Positions 37,559 through 49,744 of a stretch of 64,000 bases of DNA are shown piece after piece (the stretch's first letter is position 1; each line of letters starts with the position of its first letter). The stretch is taken from positions 1,054,001 through 1,118,000 of the forward strand of contig JALECJ010000004.1 in assembly GCA_023515745.1 (NCBI GenBank). Reading direction: 5' to 3'. This DNA comes from Amoeboaphelidium protococcarum. Lineage: Eukaryota; Aphelidiomycota; Aphelidea. The notes beneath the pieces were generated by a model. The model did no database searches and was not told where the DNA came from. It saw nothing but the letters and a program-made list of their open reading frames with translations. The translations under genes were made by a program, and so were the position numbers.

Positions 37559-39169
37559 ATGTCTGAACGGTAGAATTAGAAATAGGGGGAAATAACTAGC
37601 ACATAATATTAATAATAGTAGGCACAATAAAGGTAGCCACTCAATGCTGATGCCACTTCAGAATAAAAGAGTAGTAAAAGCAAGCATAGACGGAAAAAGA
37701 AAAAGAAGAAGCAGCCTCAATCTCTGCACAATGATAATTTGAATAATGAGGATAGAAGTAAAGACATGAATTAAAATTATTAATAAAATCCTCAATAAAA
37801 GATTGATCAGGTGGAGAGTGGAGTTAAAGATGTGAATTTGAATGCTGATGGTGATCTTGTAAAGAGAGATTAAAGATCTAAGAGGACACATCATAGTAAT
37901 AATAATAATAATAAGTAGAGCATGAATGTCATAAGCCCTACTACCGCCAGATGGTAGTTGCCAGATGTATAGAAAAGTACTTGGAATAATTTTAATGCTG
38001 GATGGTCTCATGTCAAGAATAGTCCTACAGCTGACAGTAAATAGCCTGCTATCACTTAATCGTACGCGTCATCTCCCTTTCAGACCTCACCTCAGAGCTT
38101 TACACGTCAATCTCCTGGTTAGGCGTAATATTTGGGCTGGAATGTTGCCCCGTCAGAGTATAGACCGTCTCAGCTGTAGTAGATGTAATACAGTCAGTAA
38201 TCGTCATAATTATATTCATCATAGAATCCTTAATTGATGGATCCCAATATATTTGACACTGCTCTGCGGGATATAAATTAGAAAAAGACTAGTCTTGCTG
38301 TATCATCTCAGTTTAGGAGTATTGAAAAGTTTCTTAAGCATTCTCTCATACCAATGAATGAGGAATTCTGTTATAGGCGCGGTGATTACTCTTATATTTC
38401 ACCTGGCAGCATTAAGGATATCTATCTCATCCATCCTGGGTCTCTAATAATAACCGATCATCATGCAAATCAAGTCGGAGATGGTAGTGGATAATCAATT
38501 TTAGCGTCTGTGATGGCCATTAGAGATGTGGCTCTTATTACTGGAAATTTGTATGTTTACTAGCCTTAGATGTCATTGGTAGAGAAGCAGGTAATGTTGG
38601 CGTTATCACTCTCCCCCGTTACTGGGACTCCTATTGACGAAATGCTTAGTAATGCATCATCGCTCCCGTCAAAGTCGTTGTATTGGATTAATGGTAAAGA
38701 TGTGCTTGACATCTCGGAGCGTATTGTCTCTGCCAACTGGGGTCCGTGGGGACTTCATTCTGTTGTTATTGTGAGTCAGGACATACGAAAGTTACTTGAG
38801 TAGAAGAATTATAGTGGTGATGGATAATAGCCGGATTAATACTAAAAATTGCGAAAAGTGATAAAGTACGTTGCGATTGTTCCTACTACAATGCCCTACT
38901 AATCCTAACCGTAATAAGAGTATTCTGGTACTGTTTATGGTGATCAATCTCAAAATAGCAATACAGAGCGATCGTCTGCTCTTTATACTCCTCCTGTCCT
39001 GCTCAACTCGCGTACTCCACGCCGTCTTTCTCAATCCAGCCTTGCATCAATAGGCTCTGTGTGCTTTCACTATTTCAACATTGCTCATCTTCACTGCCTG
39101 GACAATGATTTCTGGGGATTTGGGACTGATTCTGATGATCCAGTCGATCTTGGTCCTAGTAGAGAATGA
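37559..39169 (+). CDS. Gln-rich protein with folded core, unknown (536 aa)
   Basis: ATG 37559 to TGA 39167, one exon. The N-terminal about 230 residues are low-complexity (Gln, Ser, Asn; a lysine run KKKKKK could be a nuclear signal). A conserved-looking core at about 240-420 includes YSYISPGSIKDIYLIHPGSL, VEKQVMLALSLSPVTGTPID and SANWGPWGLHSVVIVSQDI. The C-terminus is Ser/Gln-rich, then LHCLDNDFWGFGTDSDD at the very end. I do not recognise the core. Confidence 0.65.
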
Positions 39170-39453
39170 TCAATTTCAATTAAATACAAAGTGTTCATAA
39201 AGTTTATTTAAATTGAAGCTTCCTTTGCTTTATAAATTGATTTTACAAGTTACTTGACCGAGTATTGATCAATCAAATTCGCGTCTGATTGGACTGTACA
39301 GTAGTTACATTTAACACCGAACCAATCAATGCACTCATCAGATATTGCTGATACCATCTATAGATCCATGGATGATCTATCTACTCTTTCCGCTGTTTAA
39401 TCACTACAGCTTTATTTAATATACAAGAAGAAATATAAAACAATATCATTAAT

Positions 39454-42400
39454 ATGAATAAAGCTGTTAAAGAGTTGATGGAAGAGCTTGTTTCGGAGCG
39501 AGACACTTTGAGATCCCAAACCGTGATGTTGTGGAATGTGGTGTAAGCGCAATATGAAGAAATGAATGAATTGAAAGAATCTAATGAGCAAATGCTTACT
39601 GATAACGCGGAGCTGAAGAATTAGATTATTGAATTGGAAAGAGTTAAAAATCCCGCAGTGTAGTTATTCTCACTGTAAAAGGATACATCCTCCACTGGTG
39701 ATGCTGACGAGTAATCTGTGTTTGATTTACCCGAGTCTGAATCGGTATCTGAAATTGGTGTTAACCGCACGCGTGACCGAGAGAGGAAGCTTTCATTGGA
39801 TGATGCTAATGCTAATAATAATAATAATAATGACACCGGTATTCCGGAGCAGGCATCATACACGCCAAAGAGACTCAACACTCGCGACATGCCCGTCACT
39901 GATTTCATTGCTCCTCTGGACCTGAAGCTGTAGTAATAAAGTGATCGCCAGTAAGATCATGATGAAGACGCGTCAAAGGCTGATGATCGACATGAAACAG
40001 AAGATCAGGTTGCGCCTCTAAAGTTTAGCTTTGCAAAAGACGGTTTGTAGCCAGTGAGCTCTAATGAATAGTCAACGATGAATTCCGTAAGTGAAGGCAA
40101 TAGCACCAACTCGATGCGATCACGTCCAAAGAAGGCGAAGGGAAAGCCTGGCAATCAGCGCAAGTCCGCTAGAAAGTCTACTCTTGGTGGCACTGGTAGT
40201 AAATCTTCTGATATTAACTCTTTCATTGGCACTGATAGCAACGTAAATAGTGATTAGAAGGCTGACAGGACATTCTCTTTCGTGCCTGAGATTCCTTTTG
40301 ATTTCAAGCTTGATCTTGGTGGATCAGGAGTTGACAAGGAAGTAAGTGAAAGCTCATAAATTGTTGAAGAAAAAGGTGAACCTTCAGAAAAGGTGAGCCC
40401 TTTGTCTCTTGATAAGGATCTTCCAGAGGTTTCCGAATCGGGTCCTGCTGATGCAACAGACGATACTCGTGACTAAAATCCAACTGGTGATGTTTCTAGT
40501 CAGGCTAATGATGCTCCCTTGTAAAATCAGGATATGAGCAAGAAGGAGGAAGAGGTAGCCAATTATGGTACTTCTGGAAGTGTGAAAAGTAATGCTGGGC
40601 CCTCTCAATTTCCTCAGACTGTAGAAGAGAGATTTTTTGCGGTATCTTCTGCTAACGACTTGCGTATTTCAGTGCTGTATTCTGCTGTGAGACTGAATGA
40701 ATTCAATGTGGAGTACACCGTCTATGTCATCGCTGTTATGGATGGTAAGAGACCGTTGTGGCACGTGTAAAAGCGCTACTCTGATTTTCTGGAGTTGCAC
40801 AGTTTGGTTAAGTAACATCATCCAGAACATGCCGTAGAAAAGATTGGCCAAGAGCCTTCTTAAAAGCTATTTAGTGGCTAGACGAAGCTGTCTCCTAGTA
40901 AGGCAGATAAAAGGCGTATGGCTTTGGAGATTTATCTTTCTGGTGTTATTAGTGAGACTGGTCATCGCCCTGATGATGTCTATGAATTCCTATCTACTGA
41001 TGTTCTGGAGTTGACTGACAAGAGCCAAATCCATGTATTCTCCGACAGTCTGCATGAAGGCTATCTGGCAAAGAAAGGCCGCAACTTTGGTTAATGGAAG
41101 CGCCGCTACTTTGTGCTCAGTACAAACCGCTTTGACTACTACGAGAGTCAGGAGCACGCGGCTGCTGTTGCAGACTCCTTGACCTTTAGTGATATGTCTC
41201 AGATTTTGAAACCTCTTGGATCTGTTAATCTGAATGGCGCCAAAGTGGCCCGACAGAAGGATCAGAAATCAGCTGACAAGTCATCGAATGGTCAATACAG
41301 ACATGGTTTGCTGATCTCTGAGAATTCTATCCAGGACAAGAATGAAGCATCGGATCGTTAGCCAAGGAAGGTAATCTTGTGCGCGGAGAGTGATTTTGAG
41401 CGTGATTATTGGGTGTATTTTATCTCTGAATAAATTCAGTTCCTCCGCTCTGGCTTTGCAACATATGCAATGTATCAAGCTAATCTCACTTAGAAGTAGC
41501 AGTAGAGATCTCAAAGTAATTCCATGTCAAGAGGTGCTAAATTAGCTAACTATTCTTTCAGTAATAGCAAGTCCACTTCCGTCGTGGGTAGTGGATCTGC
41601 AGCTGATGGAAACACTCAAAAACAAGATAAATCTCTAGCTAATGAGATGTAAGAGTAGTTTGAGTAAAAGTCTCGTGCATCTCGTTTGGTTGACTGGGCA
41701 TCCTCTCAGCTAAAAGGTAAAGAGCCAATTGCGAGTGATGTTAAGCCGCTAAATCGTAAGAGTCTTTTTGGAGCTCCGCTGAATCTTCCTGAGAACTTTG
41801 CCAAAGTCAATGGCGAAGACTAACAGTTACCATCTGTGCTGTACCGATGTATTGATTATTTGGAGTATAAGAAAGCTTACTTGGAGGAGGGTATATATCG
41901 TCTGAGTGGCTCTGTGTCTGAGATGAATGAACTGCAGTCAAAATTTGATTCAGAGCGCGACATTGATTTAACTAAGATGAAGCCTCAGCCTGATGTACAT
42001 GTTGTTGCTGGTCTGTTGAAGCTCTATCTAAGATCAATGCCGTCTAGCTTGTTAACTCCTGAGCTGCATCGCCAGTTTATGCATGTCACTGACCTGACTC
42101 AAGTTTCTGACCGCTCTATTGAGCTGGCGCGTCTGGTATCTTTGTTGCCAATGCAAAATTACACTATATTGAGGTTCTTGATTGCTCATCTTATCAATAT
42201 TGTACAACATTCTGATGTCAATAAAATGACTGCTCGTAATGTTGGTATTGTCTTTGCTCCAACGATGCACGTCCCTGCAGGTGTTTTTATGCTTATGATG
42301 GCTGATTTCGAGTTCATCTTCTGGGTCAATTCAGACAAAGATGGCGATAACAATAAGGCTGAGAGAAACTTGAAAGCGTTGAGTGTCTACAATGCTCCTG

Positions 42401-43077
42401 AGGAATCACAGTCTGATATTATTTAGCCGAAGGAGCAGCTGGAAGCTGTGGTTTAGGAAAATGCTCAAGACACCGTATAATCTGACTCTGTAATTGAAAA
42501 GTAATTGCAAAAGAATTAGTCTAACTAGGTGAAGGATATCTCCGCTGCTCCTGAGTACGGAACTCTTCTACCCACGTTCGATTTTGGAAGTCGCTCCAAC
42601 TCATGGAGATTTAGCTCTCTAAAGACTGGTGGATCTAACAGGAATAGCAAGCTGTACGAAGAATCGGCTAAGAAGGATGTGATTGTGAGAGAGATGTAGA
42701 TCCTCTAAGACAAGAGACATAGTTAGGATCTGCGCAAGTTTGCGAATATCGATCACGTGTTTAATGAGTTGGACATCAATACGGCTTCTTCAAGATACAG
42801 TGATATTGCATCCAGTGCTCATCCGGACGGTGCTGAATCTCCTAGTGCAGATTTGCAAGTGATTCCTCACATTGAAAAATTGTCCAACATCATGTGGAAA
42901 GCTGGTGATCGTCACTCGAGAGTTATATCTGTTTATGATACGTACGCTGATTCTGATGCTTTCGGCAACGATGAATAGTATGAAAGTGTTTCTCCTGATA
43001 CCGCTGATTCTGGTGCACTTCGATCAGATGTGCAGGATGACTCTGATGTCAAAGTATTTGAAGACGATGATATGTGA
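39454..43077 (+). CDS. PX-PH-RhoGAP protein (Bem3-like)
   Basis: 1,207 codons, ATG 39454 to TGA 43075, single exon. An N-terminal coiled coil (about 1-70) and Ser/Asn-rich linker lead to a PX domain (about 390-510: RISVLYSAVRL, QKRYSDFLELHSLVKQHHP), a PH domain (about 536-658: EGYLAKKGRNFGQWKRRYFVL and ERDYWVYFIS), and a RhoGAP domain (about 770-945) with the arginine finger in EEGIYRLSGS, KMKPQPDVHVVAGLLKLYLR, and NKMTARNVGIVFAPT. This order is that of fungal Bem3, a Cdc42 GAP at sites of polarity, although similar architectures exist elsewhere. The C-terminal acidic, Ser-rich region is unrecognised. Stop overlaps the antisense end of RSU1. Confidence 0.95.
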
Positions 43078-44110
43078 AATGAAAAGTTAAAATATTAATG
43101 ATTGTGAAAAAATACAAGAAATTTTCTGAAACATTCATCTTCACTCTTTACTGTTAGAAAATTTCTAAAGCAACTCCAAGTACTAAGATCTACATGGTGT
43201 CACTTAGTTAGAATAAGCTCAAAGACTGATGGCTAAATTACGATGATAGTAGCTGAAATAACTAAGAAATTCCCAACTGTAATTGCTCAACAACCACCTT
43301 ATGCAGCGGATTACCAGCCAACTTCAACCCATGAGTTTGTATAAGTGATTTGCAATTGGCAAGTCCTACAGGTAGAAACACCAGCTTGTTGCCTTGCGCG
43401 TACAAGACTTTCAACTTGGTCAACTTCCCAATCTCTTCAGGTAACGTCGTGATTTTGTTGTCGCGCACGACCAGCGTTTCAAGTTCAGTCAGTCGTCCAA
43501 TTTCAGGCGGCAACTTGACCAGTTTGTTATCAGAGATGTATAATGCTTTCAAAGTACCTACAATTGAAGATAGATTGGTATACAAGATTATGATAAAGAT
43601 CCGGGAATCATACTCAAATATCCAAAGTTGGATTTAAGCTCTGTCAATTCATTGCAGCTCAGATCAAGCATTTACAGGTTGGGAATACTACCAAATCCTT
43701 ATGGCAGCTCTTTGATCTGATTAACAGCCAAGTTAAGGATGCGAAGTTTTGGCAACATGTTCACAACGTTGGGAGGAAGCTACTTGATATTATTACCAAA
43801 AAGCGTCAGAAATTCCAAAGCTTTCATATACTAAATCGCTTCAGGTACATCTACAAAAAATATCACATTATTCCATATCATCAGATTGGCCATAATCTTA
43901 CCAACTATTCCATTAGCGCCTAGATTGAGTCTCGTCACATACACAAGCTGTTCTACATCACAATTGAACAAAAAGTCATTAATATATATTTCAAACAAAT
44001 TTAGATAACATACTTATTTCTTCAGGCACATTTTTGGCACCAGTCTTGAAAAGATCAACCTCTGTGGCACCTTTCTACCTTGCCTGTTCGATGATATCCT
44101 TAACTTTCAT
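43049..44110 (-). CDS. RSU1: Ras suppressor RSU1 (leucine-rich repeat protein)
   Basis: Minus strand, exons 44110..44014, 43952..43902, 43850..43614 and 43557..43049; introns of 61, 51 and 56 nt all begin GTATG or GTAAG and end TGTAG. About seven leucine-rich repeats of about 23 residues (LTLFGNNIKQLPPNV, LRILNLAVNQIKELP, LKALYISDNKLVKLPPEIG, LETLVVRDNKITTLPEEIG). The RSU1-specific capping segment GNPLHKVVVEQLQLGIS, then QLFQLLSSQ, aligns with human NPWVTPIADQFQLGVSHVFEYIRSE, where TAG encodes the Gln after LGIS. RSU1 binds PINCH in integrin/IPP complexes in animals. The reading frame does not meet TGA until 43049, so its tail overlaps the RhoGAP stop antisense by 29 nt; the true C-terminus is uncertain. 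Confidence 0.85.
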
Positions 44111-46992
44111 TGTTCTGCTACGAATCTTGCACTGTTTCAGTCGGGTAGAGAAGAGAACTTTCAGGTTGGCAGGTGAAACACTAAATCACTGTGGCTTCAT
44201 TGACTATCCCTGCAAGCTCATACTCTTTCACAGGCTTTACAGCATGCATTTCTATCAGTATAAAAGTATCTTTGACAAAGCATTTGGGTTTACACGATAC
44301 GACATCATCGGGTAGTTATGGATTTGACTATGAACGAGCCACACAGAGCAAAGCCAATCGAATCGCGAATGCACACAACATTTACAAGGCATGAAGGTTT
44401 TGTATAATGTTTTCACAATAAACTCCTATACTTTTAGTGTTCACTTAGTCGATTACTAGTGTATCAAAAATAATCGTAAAAATGTGGTTAAAAGTTAAAT
44501 ATTGAAGCTTGGGAGCTGGAATATGCTCATCGGCCAACAGGGTGTATCTAGTGTATAAAATGAAGATATAAAGAAAAGTGGTGCAAAGCATTATATCTAT
44601 CAATTGAAAACGATTGAATTATGATAGTTATACAGCATATACAGTAGTATTCAGTATTTTTATAAGTTTCATGACCGTTTCAGTTTGAGGAAAGGAGAGT
44701 TTCTCCTTGTTCTCTATGCAGCCGCGCATATTAGTGTCTATCTCTACCAATATTCAACCAAAATATATGATTTTTTCACAGTTTTTAGATTGTTACTTAT
44801 CACGGGTATATACTATATCTGAGATATATACAGGCTCATTAGTCTATGATACTGAGCTTTACACCGAATATCTCATTGTTTGTCATTTACGATCGCGGGG
44901 CGCTGAAACGGCCGCGAAATCCGTCGCTAAAAATCCAGTGGCTTTCATGTCTGAAACGCGAACGACTAGCCGATGTTTGATAATTCATATCTCTTCTCAA
45001 CTAAACAATATCAATTGTCGCAACTAACTTCTGAGTTACATATATATGCTCAATGTCTCCCATGATTTATGCGGTGCTCACACAGAATGCTGGTATGTTG
45101 GTCCAAGTTTGGTGAGCTCGTTCCTTTACAATCATTCGCTTGTCCTATCTCGTCGTCTGAAACAGTCTCGCTTGGCGGCTTTGTTGCATCTGGCATTGTC
45201 TACCGTCTACTCTACTGGTATGGTATCCTTCACTCATAATGGTTTTGGTTTTAGTGATAACACTCTGTCTTCTATCCTGTGCAAGTTACTGCTGCTTCTT
45301 CGCTACCTATATGCTATATGGTGTCTGCTGGTACTGCATATCAAGTCTTTGAATGCTGCTGAACCATTGGTATCCTCTAGAAGTTCCTCATGCTGTAACT
45401 CCATCCTATTCCTCATCAAGCATGCTTGTTCCCATATGCTCTGTTCCATGTCTACTGTTCTGACTCTTCTGAAGCTACTCCATGGCTGGCTAAAGGTAAG
45501 CTTTACTCTGTATCTCTTGTGGTCTGTGTAGGAAAGTGAAGGTAAGTCTGTTATATGGTGTTGCGTCTGGCGTATGAATCATACCTTTAATCTTAGCCTT
45601 ATGTACTGCCCCGCTGAAAAAAGAATCGTATTACGCAGGCACACCCGGGATGGTAGGAGGGAGCGGTGTGACCTTTGCATGTTTTTTATAATAGGAGGTG
45701 GGAGGTAAAAAATAAATGATAAAAAAAGCTAAAAATTAAGAGGGAAAGGGAGGGAGAAAAGATATAAAAGTAAAGGTTGCTGATTTTGTCCGTCTGGTAG
45801 ATAGATGGGCTGGTATTCTAATTGTTTCTGGTACTTTTGGTTAGATCCGATCTGGTATCCATGGCCTTCCAGCGAGTCCTCCCTCTTTCGTCAGTTGCTG
45901 CTGTAGTTGTGTCCATCGCTCCTGTTATCACGCACCTAGCTTCGTGTACCGTTACTTCCTGGTGCAAAGTTTTTATAACTGACTGGTGCTGATGGTTCTA
46001 CACATTCTGCAACTGGCTTTTCTATTTATGATGGGGTCTGCTGGTTCGTTTATCATTGGTTTTTGGCAGTCGGTCATGGATATCAGATAGGATTAGTTGA
46101 TATATCGACGTTTATGGTCAGCTGTATACCTTTGATTTCCTGTGGTATTACGTTGGTGCTGCCTGTGCTGCCTGTGGTAATCATACTTATTCGCTGACCT
46201 CTATCACTGTATCTGTCTCTTGCCTTTGCTCCAAGTATGTCCCAACAGAGGTTCGTCCTGTTACTGTTGGGCCGCTGAAAGGTGCTCTGTGCTCATCTAC
46301 TCTTTATCCGACGGCATTGTTTTTGGCTGTACTGCACACCTGGACTCTGCCCCGACTTTTGGTTGTACTGCACACCTGGGTCGTTTGTCTCTTTTCTGTC
46401 TCTGTCTCCTGCCTTTGCTCCGAGTATGTCCCAACAGAGGTTCGTCCTGTTACTGTTGGGCCGCTGAAAGGTGCTCTGTGCTTATCTACTCTCATTCCAC
46501 GGCATTGTTGTTGGCTGTACTGCACACCTGGACTCTGCCCCGACTTTTGGTTGTACTGCACACCTGGGTCGTCTGTCTCTTCTCTATCCTCTCTGTCTCT
46601 AATGTGATCTGACTCTCTCTCTCCTCTCATATATTGTCTGTATTTGCATGATAAAAGTTAAAGAAATTGGCAGCTGGAATTCTATGTCATTGCTGTTGAC
46701 CACAGTAATGCCATGTTTGCGAAGGCTGACCATAATAATGAAAAAAGTAAAAAGGGATTACCCCCAATAATAAAAATAGTTAATACGTATATCAAATGAT
46801 CTTTTAAGTTTGACGCTTTTTATATCCTTAAAGCTTTTAATGGTCTAAGATCTCGCGAAGTGTTCAAACAACGCGCTGGTGATTCAAAGCCAAGGTGATA
46901 GTTCTCAAAGCGTCTACAACTTCATTATCATAAAACATATTATTCCACACATCTATATACCATACTCATTTCTGACAGACACTTAATAGCCA
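44111..46992. other. About 2.9 kb without a recognisable gene; pyrimidine-rich on + strand
   Basis: The first 300 nt are the RSU1 upstream region. From about 45040 to 46640 the plus strand is rich in C and T and almost free of TAA/TAG in one frame (45046-45531), unlike the Gln-rich genes around it. From about 45630 to 45780 it turns purine-rich. I recognise no protein on either strand, no tRNA, and no retroelement domain. Candidates are a decayed mobile element, a long non-coding RNA, or an unusual low-complexity gene. A 189-bp tandem duplication lies inside (separate entry). Confidence 0.5.
46210..46586. repeat. Tandem duplication, two copies of about 189 bp
   Basis: Copies about 46210-46398 and 46399-46586 are near-identical, offset 189 nt (188 towards the end, so one single-base gap). 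Shared landmarks: GCCTTTGCTCC at 46222 and 46411, and TACTGTTGGGCCGCTGAAAG at 46262 and 46451. Each copy also holds an internal pair of TGTACTGCACACCTGG segments about 40 nt apart. Few differences, hence a recent duplication or homogenisation. Confidence 0.9.
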
Positions 46993-47142
46993 TCAGGCGT
47001 CTGGTTGGACAAATTTGAGGCTTGAAATACAATTTTTAAAATTAATGAAGTAAACAAGATTACGCTCAAGATCTGTGTTAAAGCCCTCCAATCCCCCGGC
47101 TCTTTTTCTCTTCTGGAGATTCGCCGCGATAGTACTTAACAT
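46993..47142 (-). CDS. Possible small protein (49 aa), unsupported by family
   Basis: Minus-strand frame ATG 47140-47142 to TGA 46993-46995, divergent from uL14m with only 20 nt between the start codons. Basic N-terminus (LQKRKRAGG), then a hydrophobic/polar mix. No family recognised. It could be a first exon of a longer gene extending left, or chance. Confidence 0.25.
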   Translation of the reverse strand: MLSTIAANLQKRKRAGGLEGFNTDLERNLVYFINFKNCISSLKFVQPDA

Positions 47143-47162
47143 ACCGTGATTTGAATTCAGAA

Positions 47163-47591
47163 ATGGGCATAAGACCACAGACAGTACTGAAAGTCATCGA
47201 TAATTCTGGCGCTGCTTACCTAAAGTGTATAACCGTGTTGGGAAAGAAGAAATCAGCTGGCGGTGTTGGTGATATCATTGTGGGATCTGTGAAGCATACG
47301 CGTGCCCTTGAGGATAACAAAACCAACTCAAAGGTGCAGCGCGTCGGCAGAGGAGAAGTTGTGCGGGCAGTTGTTGTCAGGACGCGTAAAGATTTCTAAC
47401 GCGCTGGTGGAAATATATAAGATGGTACCTTTGTGAAATTTGATGATAATGCCTGCGTCCTGGTAGACTATGATAAGAAGAAGAACACAGTGACACCTAA
47501 AGGCACTAGAATCAATGGCGCGATTGCCAGCGAACTCAGATAAAAGTCGCTACTACAGAAAGTAGTACAACTAGCTCCTTTTACTGTTTGA
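47163..47591 (+). CDS. Mitochondrial ribosomal protein uL14m (bacterial L14 type)
   Basis: 142 codons, ATG 47163 to TGA 47589. Bacterial-type L14 pattern: [20 protein letters not shown] (L14: L.VADNSGAR...CI.VLG), [53 protein letters not shown] (family GTRIFGPV.RELR) and LAPFTV at the end. The bacterial rather than cytosolic eL/uL14 sequence style points to the mitoribosome. It has a 7-residue acidic/basic insertion after VDYD. In-frame TAA in KDFQRAGG and TAG/TAA elsewhere are read as Gln. Confidence 0.92.
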
Positions 47592-47669
47592 TTATAGTTT
47601 AAATATTATAGAATAGCTCTTCACTTGAAGAGTATTAATTATTATTTTATGATTTTATTTTTGTATCAT

Positions 47670-48602
47670 TCACGCTGCTACTTGGAACATTTCAATCTAT
47701 GATGTCACGTCTTCTGTAATAATCACCTAGTCATTTACGTCAAGTTCTATAGCTTTATCATCTGAGCCTAATAAGCTGAGAGAAATGTCACCTGGAATAA
47801 CTAGGCTTAAATTGACCGAATTTCCCAAAGCTGCTGCAAAGGCAGAACGCGCCATTTTCTCTGCAAGAGATCTCCTGTTGAAGAAGCTGACAACACTCTT
47901 GGGCCATCTCACATACCATCTATTGCCATTAAAATCCGGGTTAGATGGAGCTGTATGAGAAATGTACCCAAATTTTAAGCAGCTAGAGTGAGCACTTTTG
48001 TTATCATAGGACATTTTAAGGGCCTGTTCATTATCCGGAGTAACAGCAGGCTTATTCCAGCCTAACCATTTTTGAAAGAACCATCTTCGATCCGGCACCT
48101 TATCAGTTGCAGCAACCTAATTATCTTAAATTTCTTCCACTGCGTCAGAGACTGGCTACTTTTTATTCTAAGTGGCAATCAAAAAAGACTTGAAAGCTAT
48201 CCTACCAAGCGCGAGGTAACCATCCACTTAGCGTGCATTTTACTCCTCATCCAGATCCTTCTCGATCAATCTAATTAGCGCTTCAATCGCCACAGGCTCA
48301 GCTTTCAGTTCATAATCAATAGCTCCGGCATCCAGTACAGGCTTGGCGAATTCGCGGAACGCCCATTTCAACTCTTCTAGCTCTCTGTACGCGTTATGAG
48401 TCTAAGATTCGCTAAATTCATTTTTCTACTATTCCGGATCATCCTAAGCTTTATAATCTGATATATCATCGCGTTACACGTCTAAAGATCGCGAGTACAG
48501 CGTTGGTGCAGCATAAACTATAAGCTTTCGCGGCTTTTCATCCCAGCTCTGAGTGGATTATAAGGCAATCTACTCGGCAGCTAAATCTTGATAATAGGAC
48601 AT
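47670..48602 (-). CDS. Unknown protein, 310 aa
   Basis: Minus-strand frame ATG 48600-48602 to TGA 47670-47672, one exon with many in-frame TAA/TAG. The N-terminal two-thirds is helical and charged (AYRELEELKWAFREFAKPV). A compact C-terminal part contains RRWFFQKWLGWNKPA and NRWYVRWPKSVVSFFNRRS, Trp/Arg-rich, followed by a small-residue strand-like segment (NLSLVIPGDISLSLLG). No family recognised, no signal sequence or membrane segment. Confidence 0.6.
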
Positions 48603-48802
48603 GATTTGATTAGTTTTGTATCTGTCATACCCATACAGTGAGCTAATGGAAGTGAATACTGTTCCAAATATGGCTTATCCTCGCGATAATTTTGGCAACT
48701 TGAACATTTACTCTTAATCTTTTTGTTATTTAACTTTGTCTGTGGTTTCTCCTTTTTCTAAGAGAGAGAACATCGCGAGCGCTGATTTTCCCTTATATTG
48801 GT

Positions 48803-49282
48803 ATGTAGAACGAGGTAAATGTTATATAGTGAGAGCCGTTAAACTGTACTAACTATGAAAATTCAATAGAAAAGGTGTAGAAATTTCAAGAAGCTCAAAT
48901 TAAAGTGAGGGGCCTGTACAAGTAGATGCAGAGTTGCAAAACTCAGATTTTTAAGCGGGACAGAGAGGCTCGCGCTGACGAACTAGTGCTCAAGTAACTG
49001 GAGGAAATGCAGAGGGATACCGCGCAATAAGAGCCTCTGGTTGCTTACAAATCCGTAGGCAAAGCATTCTTCCGGTAGCCTATTGATGATATTTAGACCG
49101 ACTTGTAAAATGCTGTGGAGAAGAACAAGCGCGAGGCTAATGTGTTGGAGAGGACCTTGCAGTATTTGGAGTCTGACATTCGCGATCAGGAGGTACATCA
49201 CTATTCAACTATATTTTGCATTCACCTCATATCTATCATGTCCATGTAGAGTATTCTATAAGAAATGTTAACCGCGAAATGA
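48803..49282 (+). CDS. PFDN1: Prefoldin subunit 1
   Basis: Exons 48803..48814, 48881..49192 and 49250..49282; introns of 66 and 57 nt both end TGTAG (an alternative first acceptor lies at 48874). About 118 aa. Beta-prefoldin with N- and C-terminal coiled coils around a central hairpin: KFQEAQIKVRGLYKQMQ, then SVGKAFFRQPIDDIQTDLQ (family: VGRMF(I/F)...) and LERTLQYLESDIRDQESILQ, closing EMLTAK. It belongs to the hexameric chaperone that hands actin and tubulin to CCT. The first exon is only four codons, and its second codon is TAG (Gln). Confidence 0.85.
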
Positions 49283-49339
49283 TAAATCCTTTAAGATAGT
49301 GTATTAATCTATTTTATTCAAGTTTGGCATTGTACAAAA

Positions 49340-49744
49340 TCAGGCATGTTATAATCGAATTTGCTCCACCAAGGCAGCGAATTAACTAAATCCAGCGTTA
49401 TCACGCTTCAACTACTAGAATTCAGCTTCAAGATTATTAGGATTCGATTGTTTAGTCTTTCTGAGGTTTAACAAATGCTATCGAAGCTAGCGATCATTTA
49501 AAAGTGATTTAATCTACTCATTTTAATCCAGCGCATCACATTACGATTTAGATAAATCATCAGTCTTAGGAGGCATGTTTTTTACGCGCTCATCGATAGG
49601 CGGTTAAGCAATAGCTTTTATCACCTGTGTATGAGTCTATAGCTAATGCTTCTTGAAGCAGATCACCGAGCAATATGGGATTTTACATTGAGGACACTTG
49701 TATTTTGATTCTTGATCAACGCATATATCACACTTTTTAGGCAT
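49340..49744 (-). CDS. ZNHIT3: Zinc-finger HIT protein (ZNHIT3/Hit1-like)
   Basis: 134 codons on the minus strand, ATG 49742-49744 to TGA 49340-49342. The HIT zinc finger is at residues about 5-42: [22 protein letters not shown], reading C..C...(Y)KCP.C..PYCS, then VICFKKHQ and a final H. The rest has [19 protein letters not shown], matching the 'LR.LL.N..LR.LL..L' helix of ZNHIT3, and ends [13 protein letters not shown]. In yeast and human this protein acts with Rsa1/NUFIP in box C/D snoRNP assembly. More than half the glutamines are TAA/TAG. Confidence 0.88.

Noticed and set aside
44034..44327. Plus-strand frame overlapping RSU1 exon 1, ending at TGA
   Set aside because: Half of it is antisense to RSU1 exon 1 and the rest shows no recognisable protein; a chance frame in a promoter is simpler.
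44191..44394. Short plus-strand frame ending TGA in the RSU1 upstream region
   Set aside because: No ATG at its start and no family match; it could be a last exon, but there is no supported upstream exon.
46304..46630. Minus-strand frame of 108 codons rich in Arg/Gln
   Set aside because: Stays open because the 189-bp unit is duplicated; frames are open on both strands and none matches a family.
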